From contig JAVTVY010016152.1 of the NCBI GenBank assembly GCA_036873755.1, forward strand, positions 1-64,000: a DNA stretch of 64,000 bases, written 5' to 3'. Origin of the DNA: Hanleya hanleyi. Taxonomy: Eukaryota > Mollusca > Polyplacophora > Lepidopleurida > Hanleyidae. Shown here piece after piece: positions 31,424 to 42,952 of the stretch. The first letter of the stretch is position 1, and every line of letters begins with the position of its first letter. The notes beneath the pieces are model-generated. The model made no database searches. It worked only from the letters and a program-made list of their open reading frames with translations, and had not been told where the DNA came from. The position numbers were made by a program, and so were the translations under genes.

Positions 31424-32715
31424 ACATGAGCAGTGTGACTAACGTCACAGGACCTACGAAGTAGAGTAGGCATTAGGACTCGGAACGCGAACTGAACTCT
31501 TGGAAATCCCCGCCCCCAGTTAGAATCCTGCCTATATTAAGATGGGCACCGCCCAAGTCAGAATCGCCAGTGATTTTCATCAAAAATCACCAGAAATTTT
31601 CATCAAAAGTAGGTCAGCTCAAGACTTGTTGTAACAATCTCCTGCTGCGCCTTCATTCCAAAAATAAATAACTATCGCCGATTTAATTTTACAATTTGTT
31701 AACTAAAGAAAACAGATTGAATAATAAAAAAGTTCAGTAGATTTCAAGCTTTACGTGTGAAAATATATCGATCTCTTTAATGGTTTTCAGTGCCCTTGTC
31801 CAGGATCAAAACAACTTTTTGAATCGCATTATTTTCCCAACAATACAACAAATTTTTATATATATAGTACTATAGTAGAAAGGTAGCATTTATGTAGTTT
31901 ACGGTAATTCAACTCAAGACCAACACCTTCTCTGCACAAGATAATGATTTTATGCCATTCTCCTGAGCATAATCGGTACAAAGACGAATAAATAGCGTCT
32001 ACTTACTTTATCTAGTTAAATTCTACCCAAAGAAAATAAATTAAGACACTTTAAACTAGCACATGCCGTCATGGCTTTGTTTCACCCTCAGTAAACTTTT
32101 ATCGTTGTTGCTCACGCAGACTATTCTGAAGGATGATGCCACATCTTTCTTTCTTCGGCTGACTTAATTGGTTGATGTAGTATATTTCACCAACAGTGCG
32201 TAACTGTAACTTGACCTGAATTTGACGCCTGATGTGGTCTGTGAGGAAATGTTTCAAGGATGTGAAATAGGATACACGTTAAAGGCCACAGCTTACATGT
32301 ATCTCTAACAATATACTGAATTGTGTGTAGGCTGGCAAGTTGGTAATAGCAGTGTAGAAAAATGCACTAACAAATGATGGAAAATTAGCATTTCCTATTT
32401 CATTATCCCATCACGTTTTGTACTGTGTTATATATACAGTGAAACATACTGCCAAGGGTTCCCGATGGGCATGACAGTGCACTCGCTGAGCTATCAATAA
32501 ATAGAAGAAAAAAATTATAAATCAAATTTTCAGCAGAATTCGATCAGCTCAGAACTTGTTGGTAACAATGCCCTAATGCACGTTCGTGCCAAAAATCAAG
32601 GTTCTAATGTCGATGGTTCTCCTTATTTTGCCGACGAAAGGACTCGGATGGACTGACTCACTCACTCACTCACTCATTACCGGACAATTTGCGATCTGTA
32701 GCCTACTTCGTAGGA
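31424..32715 (-). mobile_element. Helentron-like element copy B, complete (1292 bp)
   Basis: Read on the minus strand from 32715: TCCTACGAAGTAGGCTACAG, the (AGTG)n tract (32652-32684), blocks shared with copy A, then near the 3' end the inverted CTACTTCGTAGG (31453-31464). A short hairpin GTGAC-GTTA-GTCAC follows, with the end at …CTCATGT. Removing it joins the Tx1-like LINE on both sides in frame with no duplicated bases. Subterminal inverted repeats placed asymmetrically (0 bp from the 5' end, about 29 bp from the 3' end) and the lack of a target duplication match non-autonomous Helentrons. No Rep/helicase is encoded. Confidence 0.75.
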
Positions 32716-33599
32716 ATAATGACAAATTTACTATAGATAGGAGACCTTTTTATTACCAACACTGGGATAGAAAGGGGATTCGATTTGTAAATGACTTGCT
32801 GGACGAGTCGGGAAATTTCCTCTCTGCCGCTAAGTTCAACTATAAGTTCGACATTCGTGTCAATTTTCTTGAATATGCTGGAGTCTGTCACACAGTCAAA
32901 ACGACAGCAATGAATGAGGAGATGGCAACCCTACGCAAAATAACATGTACACCGCAGATACCGCCACAGATATCTGAGCTGTTAAAAACAACTAAAGGTT
33001 GTCGTACATATTATGCTACCCTGTTATCTTCTTCATTTACAAAACAGAACGCTCATTTGAAATGGGAGACAGTTTTTGGTAAAAAATACAGTATTTATAA
33101 GTGGCAGAACTTTAATATGCTCTCAACGAAATATAGAGACGAAAAATATAAGTGGTTGCATTATAGAATAATCAATAGAATTCTGACGACCAATATATTT
33201 GCGAATCGCATAGATGGTAATGTCAGTAACTTATGCACATTCTGTTCAGAAACCCCAGAAACTATCATTCATATTTTCTGGGAATGTAACAAAATAAAAG
33301 CAATTTGGACGAAAATAGACAAATGGTTAGCAACAGCCGGGATTATAATTAAACTCTCTGCCGATCAGGTAATCTTAGGATTAACAGGATCTCAGTACAA
33401 GTCTTTGGATTATTTATTAATTGGTATAAAATACTTTATTTACAAAATGAAAGCACTTAACAGAATTCCGAATTTAGACGGCATTCTGAGAAGTTTAAAA
33501 TATATGTACGAGACCGATAGACTTATCAGATATCAAAACTGTGAGTGGAGAATTTTTGACAAATATTGGTCTTCACTTCACCTATTGCTAAGAGAATGA
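32716..33599 (+). pseudogene. Tx1/L1-like LINE C-terminal domain, part 2
   Basis: Continues the LINE of 30821: DKFTIDRRPFYYQHWDRKGI, FLSAAKFNYKFDI, KWLHYRIINRIL and a Cys/His end, LCTFC-x7-HIFWEC. A long hydrophobic/basic tail follows to the stop at 33599. The apparent methionine start at 32586 lies inside Helentron-like copy B and is not real. A closely related C-terminus is at 42296-42694 (CDFC-x7-HIFWHC). No large lesions in this half. Confidence 0.85.
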
Positions 33600-33862
33600 T
33601 TGATAGAAAATGCTGTTTGCTACATATGCCATTACTGCCATATATCCGTAGCTTAATTATACATGGAGGTAGACACCTACTTCAACTTCATGGCCTATAT
33701 GAAGGGAATATCATTGCACTGATGGGATATCTGGAAATGTGTATGCTCTGAGTTTTTTGCTTTCTTTTAGGTTCTGTATAATGCTTCAATGTGATATATG
33801 AATGTGTATGTCGAAAAGCTGAATAAAATTATCAAATATAAAAAAAAATAATAAATTTTTTT
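33600..33862 (+). mobile_element. Tx1-like LINE 3' UTR and A-rich tail with target duplication
   Basis: Ends 'gctgaataaaattatcaaat' plus an A-rich tail. Then 'ttaccaacttgcc' (33863-33875) repeats the 13 bp at 30808-30820. This is a clean target-site duplication, so 30821-33862 is one insertion into Helentron-like copy A. Confidence 0.9.
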
Positions 33863-35168
33863 TTACCAACTTGCCAGTCTCAATACACACAATTCAGTAT
33901 ATTGTTATAGATATATGGAAACTGTGGCCTTTAACGTGTATCCTATTTCACATCCAAACATTTCATCACAGACCACATCAGGCTTCAAATTCAGGTCAAA
34001 TTGCCCACTGGTGGTGAAATATCCTACATCAACCAATTAAGTCAGCCTGGTGCAATAACCCACCAGAAGAAAGAAAGATGTGGTATCATCCTTCAGATTA
34101 GTCTGTGTGAGCAACAATGATAAAAGTTTACTGAGGGTGAAACAAAGCCATGACGGCATGTTTAAAGGGTCTTAATTTATTTTCTTTGGGTAGAATTTAA
34201 CTAGATAAAGTAACTTTGATCATGATGTGAAAATATGAGCACATACTTGGAGTTCTTTTGTACCTCTTGAATATTGACTATATATCACACTGGGATATAA
34301 TTTAAACAAAAAATTACAAAATATGTCTAAATTTTTCTTGTCATTTCAAATCTTGGTCCATTTTGATTCCTTGATTATGGGATACAGAATCACTGTCACG
34401 GAGTGTGTTGGTGTGTCACAGGAATGCAATTCTGATTCACACAACGAAGCTGAGGTGGTTTAATGTTTATCAATGAAGAAAATCACCGATCAACCGTCAT
34501 AGAATATAATGTGAAACAAGAAAACCGGAATAGTACATTCATCAGATTGCCGATACCCAAAATGTGTTCTCATATATCTAGATAACAACGTGATGTAGAG
34601 ACGCTATTTATTCGTCTTTGTACCGGTTATGTTCAGGAGAATGACATAGAATCATTATTATCTTGTGCAGAGAAGGTGTTGGTCTTGAGTTGAATTACCG
34701 TAAACTACATAAATGCTACATTTCTACTATAGTACTATATATAAAAAATTGTTGTATTGTTGGGAAAATAATGCGATTCAAAAAGTTGTTTTGATCCTGG
34801 ACAAGGGCACTGAAAACCATTAAAGAGATGTAAATGTATTTTCACACGTAAAGCTTGAAATCTACTGAACTTTTTATTATTCAATCTGTTTCCTTTAGTT
34901 AAAAAATTGTAAAATTAAATCGGCGATCGTTATTTATTTTTGGAATGGAGGCGCAATCTGAGCTGACCTACTTTTGATGAAAATTTCTAGTGATTTTTGA
35001 TGAAAATCACTGGCGATTCTGACTTGGGCGGTGCCCATCTTAATATAGGCAGGATTTCAACTGGGGTGGGGATTTCCAAGAGTTCAGTTCGCGTTCGAGT
35101 CCTAATGCCTACTCTACTTCGTAGGTCCTGTGACGTAGGTCCTGTGACGTTAGTGACACTGCTCATGT
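33863..35168 (+). mobile_element. Helentron-like element copy A, right part
   Basis: Mirrors 31424-32345 of copy B in opposite orientation over about 950 bp: 'ggcctttaacgtgtatccta', 'tttactgagggtgaaacaaa', 'atttattcgtctttgtaccg', 'ggacaagggcactgaaaacc', 'gcgattctgacttgggcggt'. It ends with CTACTTCGTAGG (35114-35125), a 14-bp local duplication and …CTCATGT at 35168. LINE sequence resumes immediately. The two oppositely oriented copies form a long inverted repeat. Confidence 0.8.
34214..34588. other. ~375-bp segment present in copy A but not copy B
   Basis: Copy A holds about 375 bp between 'agataaagtaa' and 'cgctatttattcg' where copy B has only a few bases. It is either an insertion in A or a deletion in B. 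No terminal repeats were found and no coding sense. Confidence 0.7.
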
Positions 35169-35352
35169 TAAGTAAAGTAGGGCTCAAATTATTGCCCTGC
35201 AGCACTCTTTGATGAGAGGTGAAACTGTCAGTAAGACCATCATTTAGTCTGACACGTGAAGAAGGCTCAGAGTACATAGATTTTAAAATACTGTACACAT
35301 GTCCAGTTACTTTAGCTTTTAGTAGTTTATACATTAAACCATTCCTCCATAC
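35169..35352 (-). pseudogene. LINE RT middle fragment
   Basis: Minus-strand VWRNGLMYKLLKAKVTG, YSILKSMYSEPSSRVRLNDG and RVLQGNNLSPTLLN (motif B, first Gly changed to Arg) align to about residues 472-540 of the LINE at 8564-11062. It is the upstream continuation of 29684-30410 across copy A, and continues again at 39113 across the TIR element. Confidence 0.9.
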
Positions 35353-37564
35353 TAGTAGGCCAGCCAAGAGATGAAAAAACACTTGTGATGGCATCGCGTG
35401 TTAAAAGCAATCATCCACGCTTAATCAACTCTACATGTTCTGGGGATTGAGATGTGACCGGTTGACGTTCTCACTTTTGACCTTAAAGGTCATTTTTAGG
35501 CCAAATAGGTCACGTGGGTTCAAATCAGGATATTTTATCAAACTTTTCGTGAAAGCTTAGTAATTGAAGATTGAAGCTCGCTCAATCTTTAACACTTGAT
35601 AGTTTATTCAAGTGGGCTCATTTTGAAAATATCTGCATAATCACTGGTGCAAATGATCATGGGAAAATTCAATATGGCGCCCCGTAAATTTCATCCAAAA
35701 CTTACACTGAAGTAGTCAAAGTTGCCCATACATATAACTACTAATTGTAACTGTTAAACAAGGCGAGCTTCCTTTATATCTGAACACACTTGGGTTATTG
35801 TGGACCCTTATCCATCAGATTGGAATCGTGAGAAATTCAAAGTGGCAGCCATATGTAATATATGTAGTTTCGGTATCATTTACTACGCGTATGTACATCT
35901 GACAGCAAGGCATTATACGACATCTTTATGGCCACTGAATTGACACTTCCGAAGTGAACGCCGGTTTCACCTGAGCATGTACCTGTGCTAACAGGATCGG
36001 AAATCTGCTCTTTTACTAGTCCCAAAATCGGGGAAGAGCTCTGGAAAGTAGATATTAAGGCATTTGTGGGTAGAATGTGGTATAATGTTTTTTTTTTATT
36101 CTTTTTTTTTTTACAAAATTTGGACCTGCTGATTCTGAAAATGGCGTATGCCAAGCTGTATTTGTGTATTTGACTCTCAAAATGTCAAAAATGTAATGGC
36201 CGCCTATTTCACCAGACATCTCCTTAATTTGTGATATTGTTGGGATAGAATGGCTGATACATTTTTGGGGAATTAAAGCATCAAGAAATCTAATAGTCTT
36301 TTCGTTCATCTAATTGTATTTTCGTTCATTTTCCAATATGGCTGTCATATACATCCACTAAATATTGTATTGACTGATCCACCAGAAAATATGAGGGTGA
36401 TTCATACTGCAACATTAAAAGCACAGGTGGCAGCACATATTGTTCATTGGACCACACATAAAACCTAAAATAATAAGCTAGGACAGCCTCTAGCTGCTGA
36501 CATTAAACCTACCAGGACTGGTGGGAGAGGGGACAGCTTCTGGTGTGACTCTTTCTCCATTAGATATTATCCCTTATTTGCATTGCAGTGAACTTCACAT
36601 AATCCTAGGTGTAACGGTTCACACATGGATTTGAAATGGTGGCCATGAGATGTCTTCAGAAATTTGGTTAATCGTTGATTTAGTCCTATATGGAACATTT
36701 TTCTTATATCAAACAACATGCAATTTCTTTGATCGTAAACATGTACTGATTCGCATACCGGTAGCGGCTTTTATGCAGATTTGTTGAAAGATATATAAGG
36801 CCTCTTGCCCCAAGATTTCAAAATTATACTCCTCCTTTCATCTATCACTCACGACACCTAATTTCAGTCTGCTATTTGGGCAAACCTTGAAGCGCTTTTG
36901 CAATCTTCTACAATATTCACACATTAGTCAAAGTGTGGTGGCATCAGGTTTAATAAATCTGGCGTCGCTTACATCTCACATGCACGATTTCAAGTTAACA
37001 GAGCTATGATATCTGCCCTCCTCTTCGATCCATGAATCGAATAGCGCTTGAGTTGGTAATAGGGGATGTGTGGTCGCGCCATTCTGGGCATCCATCCAAA
37101 AATGAAGCATGACTATGATTGCACACCAGGACAATTGCGTTTCGAAATTTTAATGTTGGTTGGTGTGGTCACCTCATGAACAATTAAACAAATGAGTTAT
37201 TCTCCGTTATAGTAATTTCTACTGATGCAACGAGAGCCTGTAAGAGTCGCCAAACATTTGGTGGTACCACAGACCACATAGAGGATTGTTTGTTGTTGGT
37301 TACCAGATTGACAATTCAATCTGTCTTCAGCTTTCAGCTGGTAAACCCGTCTCAAAAGAGTGACTATATGCATCTCCTCATGTCAAACTTCGCTGATAAT
37401 GTTGAATTCTATGACCCTGGTTGAAAATTTTGTTTCCTTCAATGATGAAATCATCCAGAAACTGCCATATGTACTTGTCTGATTATCAAATTATGTTTAA
37501 CTCTTCAGACAAATATTAAGCTAAGGCCTCCTTGGTATGGTTAGGTGACAAGCCAGTTCTTGAT

Positions 37565-37720
37565 AAGGGGTAATTATCCTGACCATCTGACTGCAAACAG
37601 GGATACCTAGTCAGGGCTAATATTCCTGACCATCTGACTACAAAGAGCTAGGGACACCTGGTAAAAGGTAATTATCCTGACCATCTGACTATGAACACGG
37701 ATACCCGTCTCCCTCCATTT
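37565..37720. repeat. ~50-bp tandem repeat, three units
   Basis: 'taattatcctgaccatctga' or a close variant recurs at 37571, 37618 and 37669, each followed by 'ct(g/a)ca/tga.a' and a 'ggatacc'/'ggacacc' phrase. Confidence 0.85.
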
Positions 37721-38124
37721 TTATGGAATGTTGCTCATATGTTCCAAAAAGAATATCCAAAACCACTTTATCTTGCATCTGACTGGTAGACAAGCTACTT
37801 GTACAAGAGCAATACCATATATATTAACAAATGTTTCTGTGTGTAGCTTCCGGCTTGTGACAGCCCGGTCCTGTCCAACAGTCATGAGCGCCATCAGATA
37901 TTTCCTTTGTTGAAGGACAGTTTTGTCAGTTGAGCTATAAAACTGAGAAGTTTGAAGTTCCGATCTTGCGGATGGGGGATTAGAACCAGGTCAATGGGGC
38001 ACTACACTTACACATAGCAAGGGAATCAGAGGTGGATGTTATATTGAATTTCACATAATGCTTTGCATCCGTGAATACGCAAATCCCCTAATAAAATATT
38101 ACCAACCATAATGTAGTAATTATT

Positions 38125-39085
38125 GTTCCTATACGAAGATATTGAAAAAAATAGACGACTTATCCTCATTTGACATCTCTTGACCTTCATGACCTAAAAA
38201 ATGACCTTCGAGGTAAAAAAATGAGAATGTCATCCGATCACATCTCAATCCCCACGCCATGTAGATTTGATTAAGCATGGATGACAGCTTTTAACAAACG
38301 ATGCCGCCATTTTCTTGGTTTGGCTCACTAATTTTGGGGTCATTGCTCCCCCTAAATGTTTTTCTTGTCCCTCAAGCTAGGGAGCTGAATCTTACCACAC
38401 TATACCATGGGATCAAGCTCTACGAGAAAATGTTTTAAAAATCCAAGATGGTCACGTGATGACGTCACAGTGTCTTCATTTCCAAAAAAAGCTTTTTGTG
38501 GACGATTTTCGATTTTTTTATTTATGTGTTTTTTTCACAAAAACTGCATGATAACTTAGTAAATAATCATCTGATGTAAAATGAAATAGTTTTTGTCCCC
38601 TTTTCCTCGCAGAAAAATAGGATTTTGAACCATATATGACGAAAACAACATTTTTTCTGATACGCCACATGGCCGCCATTTTGAATTTACTCATGATTTT
38701 CTGCTCGTAGCTATGCAAATAGGCTCAACATGATCCCAGTACTGATAAACTATAACCCCCCCTCCCCCAAGGTCTGGTAGCCTTAAAATATCCCATAATC
38801 CATTGCATCTTTGAATATGCAAATCACCAGTAAGTAAGATCAGAACAAAAATGAAGCAAGTTTAAAAAAATCAGTCACAATCGCTCTTCCTTTACGAAGA
38901 TATTGCAAAAAATAGATGCTTTATCCTTATTTGACCTCTAATGGCCTTTATGACCTCAAAAATGACCTTAACGGTCAAAAGTAAGAATGTCATCCGCTCA
39001 CATCGTAATCTGCACACCATGTAGAGTTGATTAAGCCTGGATGACCGCTTTTAACACGCGATGCCATCAAAAAGTTTTCTAGCCA
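38125..39085. repeat. Two direct copies of the TIR element's right end around another repeat
   Basis: 38125-38310 and 38870-39080 share 'acgaagatattg', 'gacct..tgaccttcatgacc', 'gaatgtcatccg' and 'cttttaaca(c/a)(g/a)cgatgcc'. Between them, about 38311-38760 matches, inverted, the family at 59810-60175 ('catggccgccattttgaatt', 'gatgattatttactaa'). This suggests an element nested at the right end or a tandem duplication with insertion. Confidence 0.7.
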
Positions 39086-39112
39086 TCTTTGGATTGGGTG
39101 GCTGGTCTACTA

Positions 39113-39905
39113 TACTGTGTCAAAAGCCTTACGTAGGTCTACAAAACATGCATAAACCCTTCGATTCTCACTAATTTTAGAATCTATCACAGATTTCAAA
39201 ATAAATACATTGTCAGCCCCCCTATGATCCTTACGAAATCCACATTGGGAGTCGTTTGGTTTACCAAGGTCTTCCAAGTGAGTTTGCAGTATGTTATTCA
39301 ACACAGAACAAAATAATTTAGAAAAACAACTACTTATAGCTGTTCCACGATAGTTATTTGGGTCTTTAATAGTACCGGATATATGCAGAGGTACGAGGAG
39401 AGATGATTTCCAGCATTCCGGAAAACACCCTGAGGCCAACAGTTTATTGAATATTGTTTTTAGATGTGGAAGTAAAGACACCTTTGCTTGTTTAAGCATA
39501 TCATTGGAGATCATATCCTCACCTGCTGATTTTCCACTCTTCAATTTTGATAAAGCACAAGAAATTTCATCAACACTGAACGATTGGTTCAGAAAACTTG
39601 AATGACAGGGTTGCATTTCAAGGAAAGCTAGTTTAAGATTAAGATCGCTTTCAAGTTCTTCATCAAATGATGGATTACACTTTTTTCTGTGATATTTCGG
39701 AAATGACTGTACCAGACACCGGCATGTATATGGCCAGTAGAATTAACTTCCTTTCGTTCTCTCAAGTTGTTAAGGAGCTTCCAATAATGTTTAGGATCGA
39801 CACTTTAACACTGTAGCAGTTGGTTAATAATTGATTGTCGATAATAATAACGCTTACTCTTGAGAAGTTGAGAGTACTGCTTCCTCAGTTTGTAGAATTG
39901 ACACT
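39113..39905 (-). pseudogene. LINE, start of RT and upstream linker
   Basis: Minus strand: QFYKLRKQYSQLLKSKRYYY, then KHYWKLLNNLRERKEVNS, SAGEDMISNDMLKQAKVSLL, NNYRGTAISSCFSKLFC, SQCGFRKDHRGADNVFILKS and motif A CFVDLRKAFDTV, cut at 39113. It is the farthest-upstream preserved part of the LINE whose later parts are at 35169-35352 and 29684-30410. Frames are broken in the linker region (39620-39900). Confidence 0.9.
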
Positions 39906-40330
39906 GGACACGCCAAGGTCTCCAAAATACAGAATTGGAGAGAAAAAGATAAGTGAACTAGTTTCCATCACCCAACAACTACAATCGCTGCATCTAACCA
40001 CGGTCCGAAATCTTGACTTGAAAACAACGGAGAATCCCCAGAAGATTCCCCTTACCTGTCAGACCAATTTGTTACGCTAGGAAAAGAAATAGGCAAATTT
40101 TCTAATGACGGTGAAGTCTTACTAATCGGAGATTTTAAATCTTATTGAAATCGATTGTCAAGATTTTTCCAGGAAATGAACGGAATATGGCGTATTTTGG
40201 GTCATTTCAATAGATTTTCCATAAAATTTGGAGCACGTTCCGAGGAAGGAAAATTTATCTCGGGTTAAGTTTGCATAACTGGATTGTATGTTAAATTATT
40301 GGTATGAGCATTCCCATGAAGAAAATATGT
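39906..40330 (+). pseudogene. Short endonuclease-like fragment in otherwise unrecognised sequence
   Basis: At about 40028-40140 the plus strand reads SPEDSPYLSDQFVTLGKEIG then KFSNDGEVLLIGDFKS. The 'F…G…VLLIGDFN' pattern is the metal-binding part of LINE EEP endonucleases, here with N changed to K. About 37 codons are visible. The flanking frame at 39835-40080 has no recognised domain. Confidence 0.45.
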
Positions 40331-40455
40331 ACTTTTATATGGGTTTTGGTACGTGCTTTCGAATAGTTTAACCAGACGACTATACTGTGAAGTCATGTGG
40401 CTCTGTCAGTATGTCGGCACCTCTTCCCACTTCCCTTATATGTGTTGTAATTCTG
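40331..40455 (-). repeat. Fragment of the 508-bp satellite monomer
   Basis: 'gactatactgtgaagtcatg', 'tggctctgtcagtatgtcgg' and 'cacttcccttatatgtgttg' are the reverse complement of the monomer boundary seen six times at 54.1-56.8 kb. This is an isolated partial copy. Confidence 0.85.
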
Positions 40456-40520
40456 TATGGTTTGGCAAATCGGAAAGACGGAAGGGTTATACCAAGACCA
40501 TTTCCAGCAACGATGGATCT

Positions 40521-41645
40521 ACTGTGGACTGCACCCTGAAGGGGATGGAGTACAGGCACGCTTGTATGGAGTACAGGCAAGAGGGTATGGAGTACAGGCA
40601 AGATGGTATGGAGGACAGACAAGAGGGTATGGAGTAGATGTTTGACCTATCGAGGCGCAGTTTCTTCGAACGACGTCATAATGTAATGAACTTGTCGCGG
40701 ACAAAGTTCATTGAGGTCGTATAACATGGCAGACCGTCAACCTGAGCGGGTGTGTCGACTTATCTCGAGGCCAAACAATTAATGTAAACTGCACATCTTT
40801 CATCACGGCTTCACTGGCTATTGTCCGATATAACGTCACCCTCAATATCCGAATATGGTAGCTACGACCAAACAATACCTGGTACAGACGCGATGGATAC
40901 GTAGGCATGGTTGACCAATTTCTTTTTAGTCACTCTTACCATATTTGTTATGGTCAAGATGCGTGATCGACCATGCAAAACGTGGTCGGACACGTCTGTA
41001 TCATGAAATACCTGGTCAGAGCGACCATATTCTTCTGACAGTCTGACAGTGTATACGTGAAATAAATATTTGCAAGGAGAATATCTACTGTGGACTGCAC
41101 CCTGAAGGGGATGGAGTACAGGCACGCTTGTATGGAGTACAGGCAAGAGGGTATGGAGTACATGGTATGGAGGACAGACAAGAGGGTATGGAGTAGATGT
41201 TTGACCTATCGAGGCGCAGTTTCTTCGAACGACGTCATAATGTAATGAACTTGTCGCGGACAAAGTTCATTGAGGTCGTATAACATGGCAGACCGTCAAC
41301 CTGAGCGGGTGTGTCGACTTATCTCGAGGCCAAACAATTAATGTAAACTGCACATCTTTCATCACGGCTTCACTGGCTATTGTCCGATATAACGTCACCC
41401 TCAATATCCGAATATGGTAGCTACGACCAAACAATACCTGGTACAGACGCGATGGATACGTAGGCATGGTTGACCAATTTCTTTTTAGTCACTCTTACCA
41501 TATTTGTTATGGTCAAGATGCGTGATCGACCATGCAAAACGTGGTCGGACACGTCTGTATCATGAAATACCTGGTCAGAGCGACCATATTCTTCTGACAG
41601 TCTGACAGTGTATACGTGAAATAAATATTTGCAAGGAGAATATCC
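40521..41645. repeat. Tandem duplication, ~560-bp unit, two copies
   Basis: Unit 1 (40521-41086) and unit 2 (41087-41645) start 'actgtggactgcaccctgaa' and end 'ttgcaaggagaatatc'. Apart from the minisatellite count they look almost identical. Each has a short run of the 21-bp unit in reverse orientation (ggagtacaggcaagagggtat type; about four and a half units in unit 1, fewer in unit 2). Open frames inside are duplicated with the repeat and have no recognisable domain. Confidence 0.95.
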
Positions 41646-41819
41646 TTTAACGTAATTATAAATATCACGGAGAAATGATTTTCTATTAACTTTGCAGATT
41701 TCAGTTTGTTTTGAAAAATGAGAATTTAAGCCAAACCAACCATTGATTTTTTACAATCTCTAAAATTAAAACGATATTTACTTTGGTAAAGGCCGCTTGT
41801 TTTTCGCCCTTTCTCTTAA
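41646..41819. other. No recognised feature
   Basis: Short AT-rich stretch between the duplication and the degenerate array. Confidence 0.4.
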
Positions 41820-42275
41820 GACCTTTTTCTTTTTCTCTGCATAACTGCGTAACAGTGGCGATGCAACATGGCTATATTTTTTATTTTTTATTTCAGGTCT
41901 ATACATGTAAATGCACAACTCGGGCAATTTATGCTTTGTGTTTTATCCAGCATAACTGCATGCGTAACTCCAGTTACTTTCTCTTTTTCTCGCAGCTGCT
42001 GGAGATCAATGTGTTCTGTTAGCATGAAAAACTGAGCAAATAGTACAGGGCTTCTGGATCTGATTAGCAGTTACAGGAAAGGGAAATGGTCTGATGAAGT
42101 TTCGCGGTTACGCTGTCAGGAAATAGAGGTCTATACCCGGAGTTACATTGCCGAGAAAAAGAAAAAGATATAAAGAAGTTATGCATAGGCCAAAGGAATG
42201 GTCCATTCTATATCTGGACTCACGCATTTATTCAGAGGAAGTTATGCAGTTGCGCTGTCAGAAAAGGACAGGTCT
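41820..42275. repeat. Degenerate 'gttacgctg' array, segment 1
   Basis: Loose tandem phrases such as 'tgcgtaac', 'ggttacgctgtcagg', 'gagttacattgccgag', 'gtccattctatatc' and 'cagttgcgctgtcagaaaa' occur at 40-70-bp spacing. The same phrases return at 43829, 44808 and 48255, so the insertions between are likely later arrivals in one array. Confidence 0.6.
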
Positions 42276-42930
42276 ATATAGCCACCAATAAATTCTTGTA
42301 TAACATAGGTATTGTAAATTCTCCCAACTGTGATTTTTGCCAGGAAGTTATCGAGGATTTACCTCATATATTTTGGCATTGTCCGGTTGTAGCAGCCTTT
42401 TTGAATGACGTTAGTGAATGGTTTAGATCAGTTAATATTTATCTCTATTTGTCTGAAAGAGTGCTGCTACTTGGAGTGGAAAAAACTGATTATATATTTA
42501 ATACAATACTTATTGTTATAAAGTGGTATATATATCAGTCTAAAAGACGAAAACAACGTCCTAATATCAATGCATGTAAAAAGCAGATAGAATTTTGGTA
42601 TAATACCGAAAATTTTATTTTTCGGAAAAATTGTGAATATCAAAGGTTTGAAAACCGATGGAAAGATTTTTCCAGATTAGTACGTGACAAATAACTGTAC
42701 CCTAAGGACTAGCGTTACCCAGAATTTGAATTTAATGGACCATAGTAAAAGGATCAATACACATGTTTTCGTATTTTATTTTCCTTTGTATTCGTTTATA
42801 TATATATATATATATATTCTTTTTTTGTATTTTTGTGTGTGCTTTATTTTTTTCAAGTTTAATTGTCTTTTATTCACCTGTATGATTTATTTGTGGCAAA
42901 ATAAATTTCTTATAAAAAAAAATATATATA
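42276..42930 (+). pseudogene. Tx1/L1-like LINE C-terminal fragment with tail
   Basis: Open from about 42296 to 42694 with SPNCDFCQEVIEDLPHIFWH and C (Cys/His knuckle), then VIKWYIYQSKRRKQRPN and FIFRKNCEYQRFENRWKDF. It is the same domain as 32716-33599 at roughly half identity. The 3' UTR contains (TA)n (42788-42816) and ends with AATAAATTTCTTATAAAAAA near 42905-42921. A short 5'-truncated insertion into the degenerate array. Confidence 0.85.
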
Positions 42931-42952
42931 TATATATAGACGGAGGTACGAA

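Larger units (their letters stand above)
35353..39112. mobile_element. 3.76-kb TIR element, no transposase seen, 3-bp TSD
   Basis: The left end TAGTAGGCCAGCC and the right end (reversed) TAGTAGACCAGCC begin about 180 bp of imperfect inverted repeat. Shared blocks are 'gatggcatcgcgtgttaaaa', 'cttaatcaactctacatg' and 'tttgacc(t/g)ttaaggtcatttt'. TAC flanks both ends (35350-35352 and 39113-39115), and removing the element rejoins the LINE motif-A region in frame. The interior has no long reading frame or DDE-like motif, so it is non-autonomous. A 3-bp TSD is compatible with PIF/Harbinger- or CACTA-type elements; the superfamily is unresolved. Confidence 0.8.

Noticed and set aside
32586..32715. 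Start of a 337-codon protein at 32586
   Set aside because: The first 43 codons lie in the Helentron-like insertion; the true sense begins at 32716 as part of a LINE.
35876..36309. Short frames on both strands near 36 kb
   Set aside because: Low-complexity Lys/Phe runs from homopolymers; no support.
40708..41467. Identical 66-codon frames in two places
   Set aside because: They are duplicated with the 560-bp unit; no recognisable domain or codon signal.
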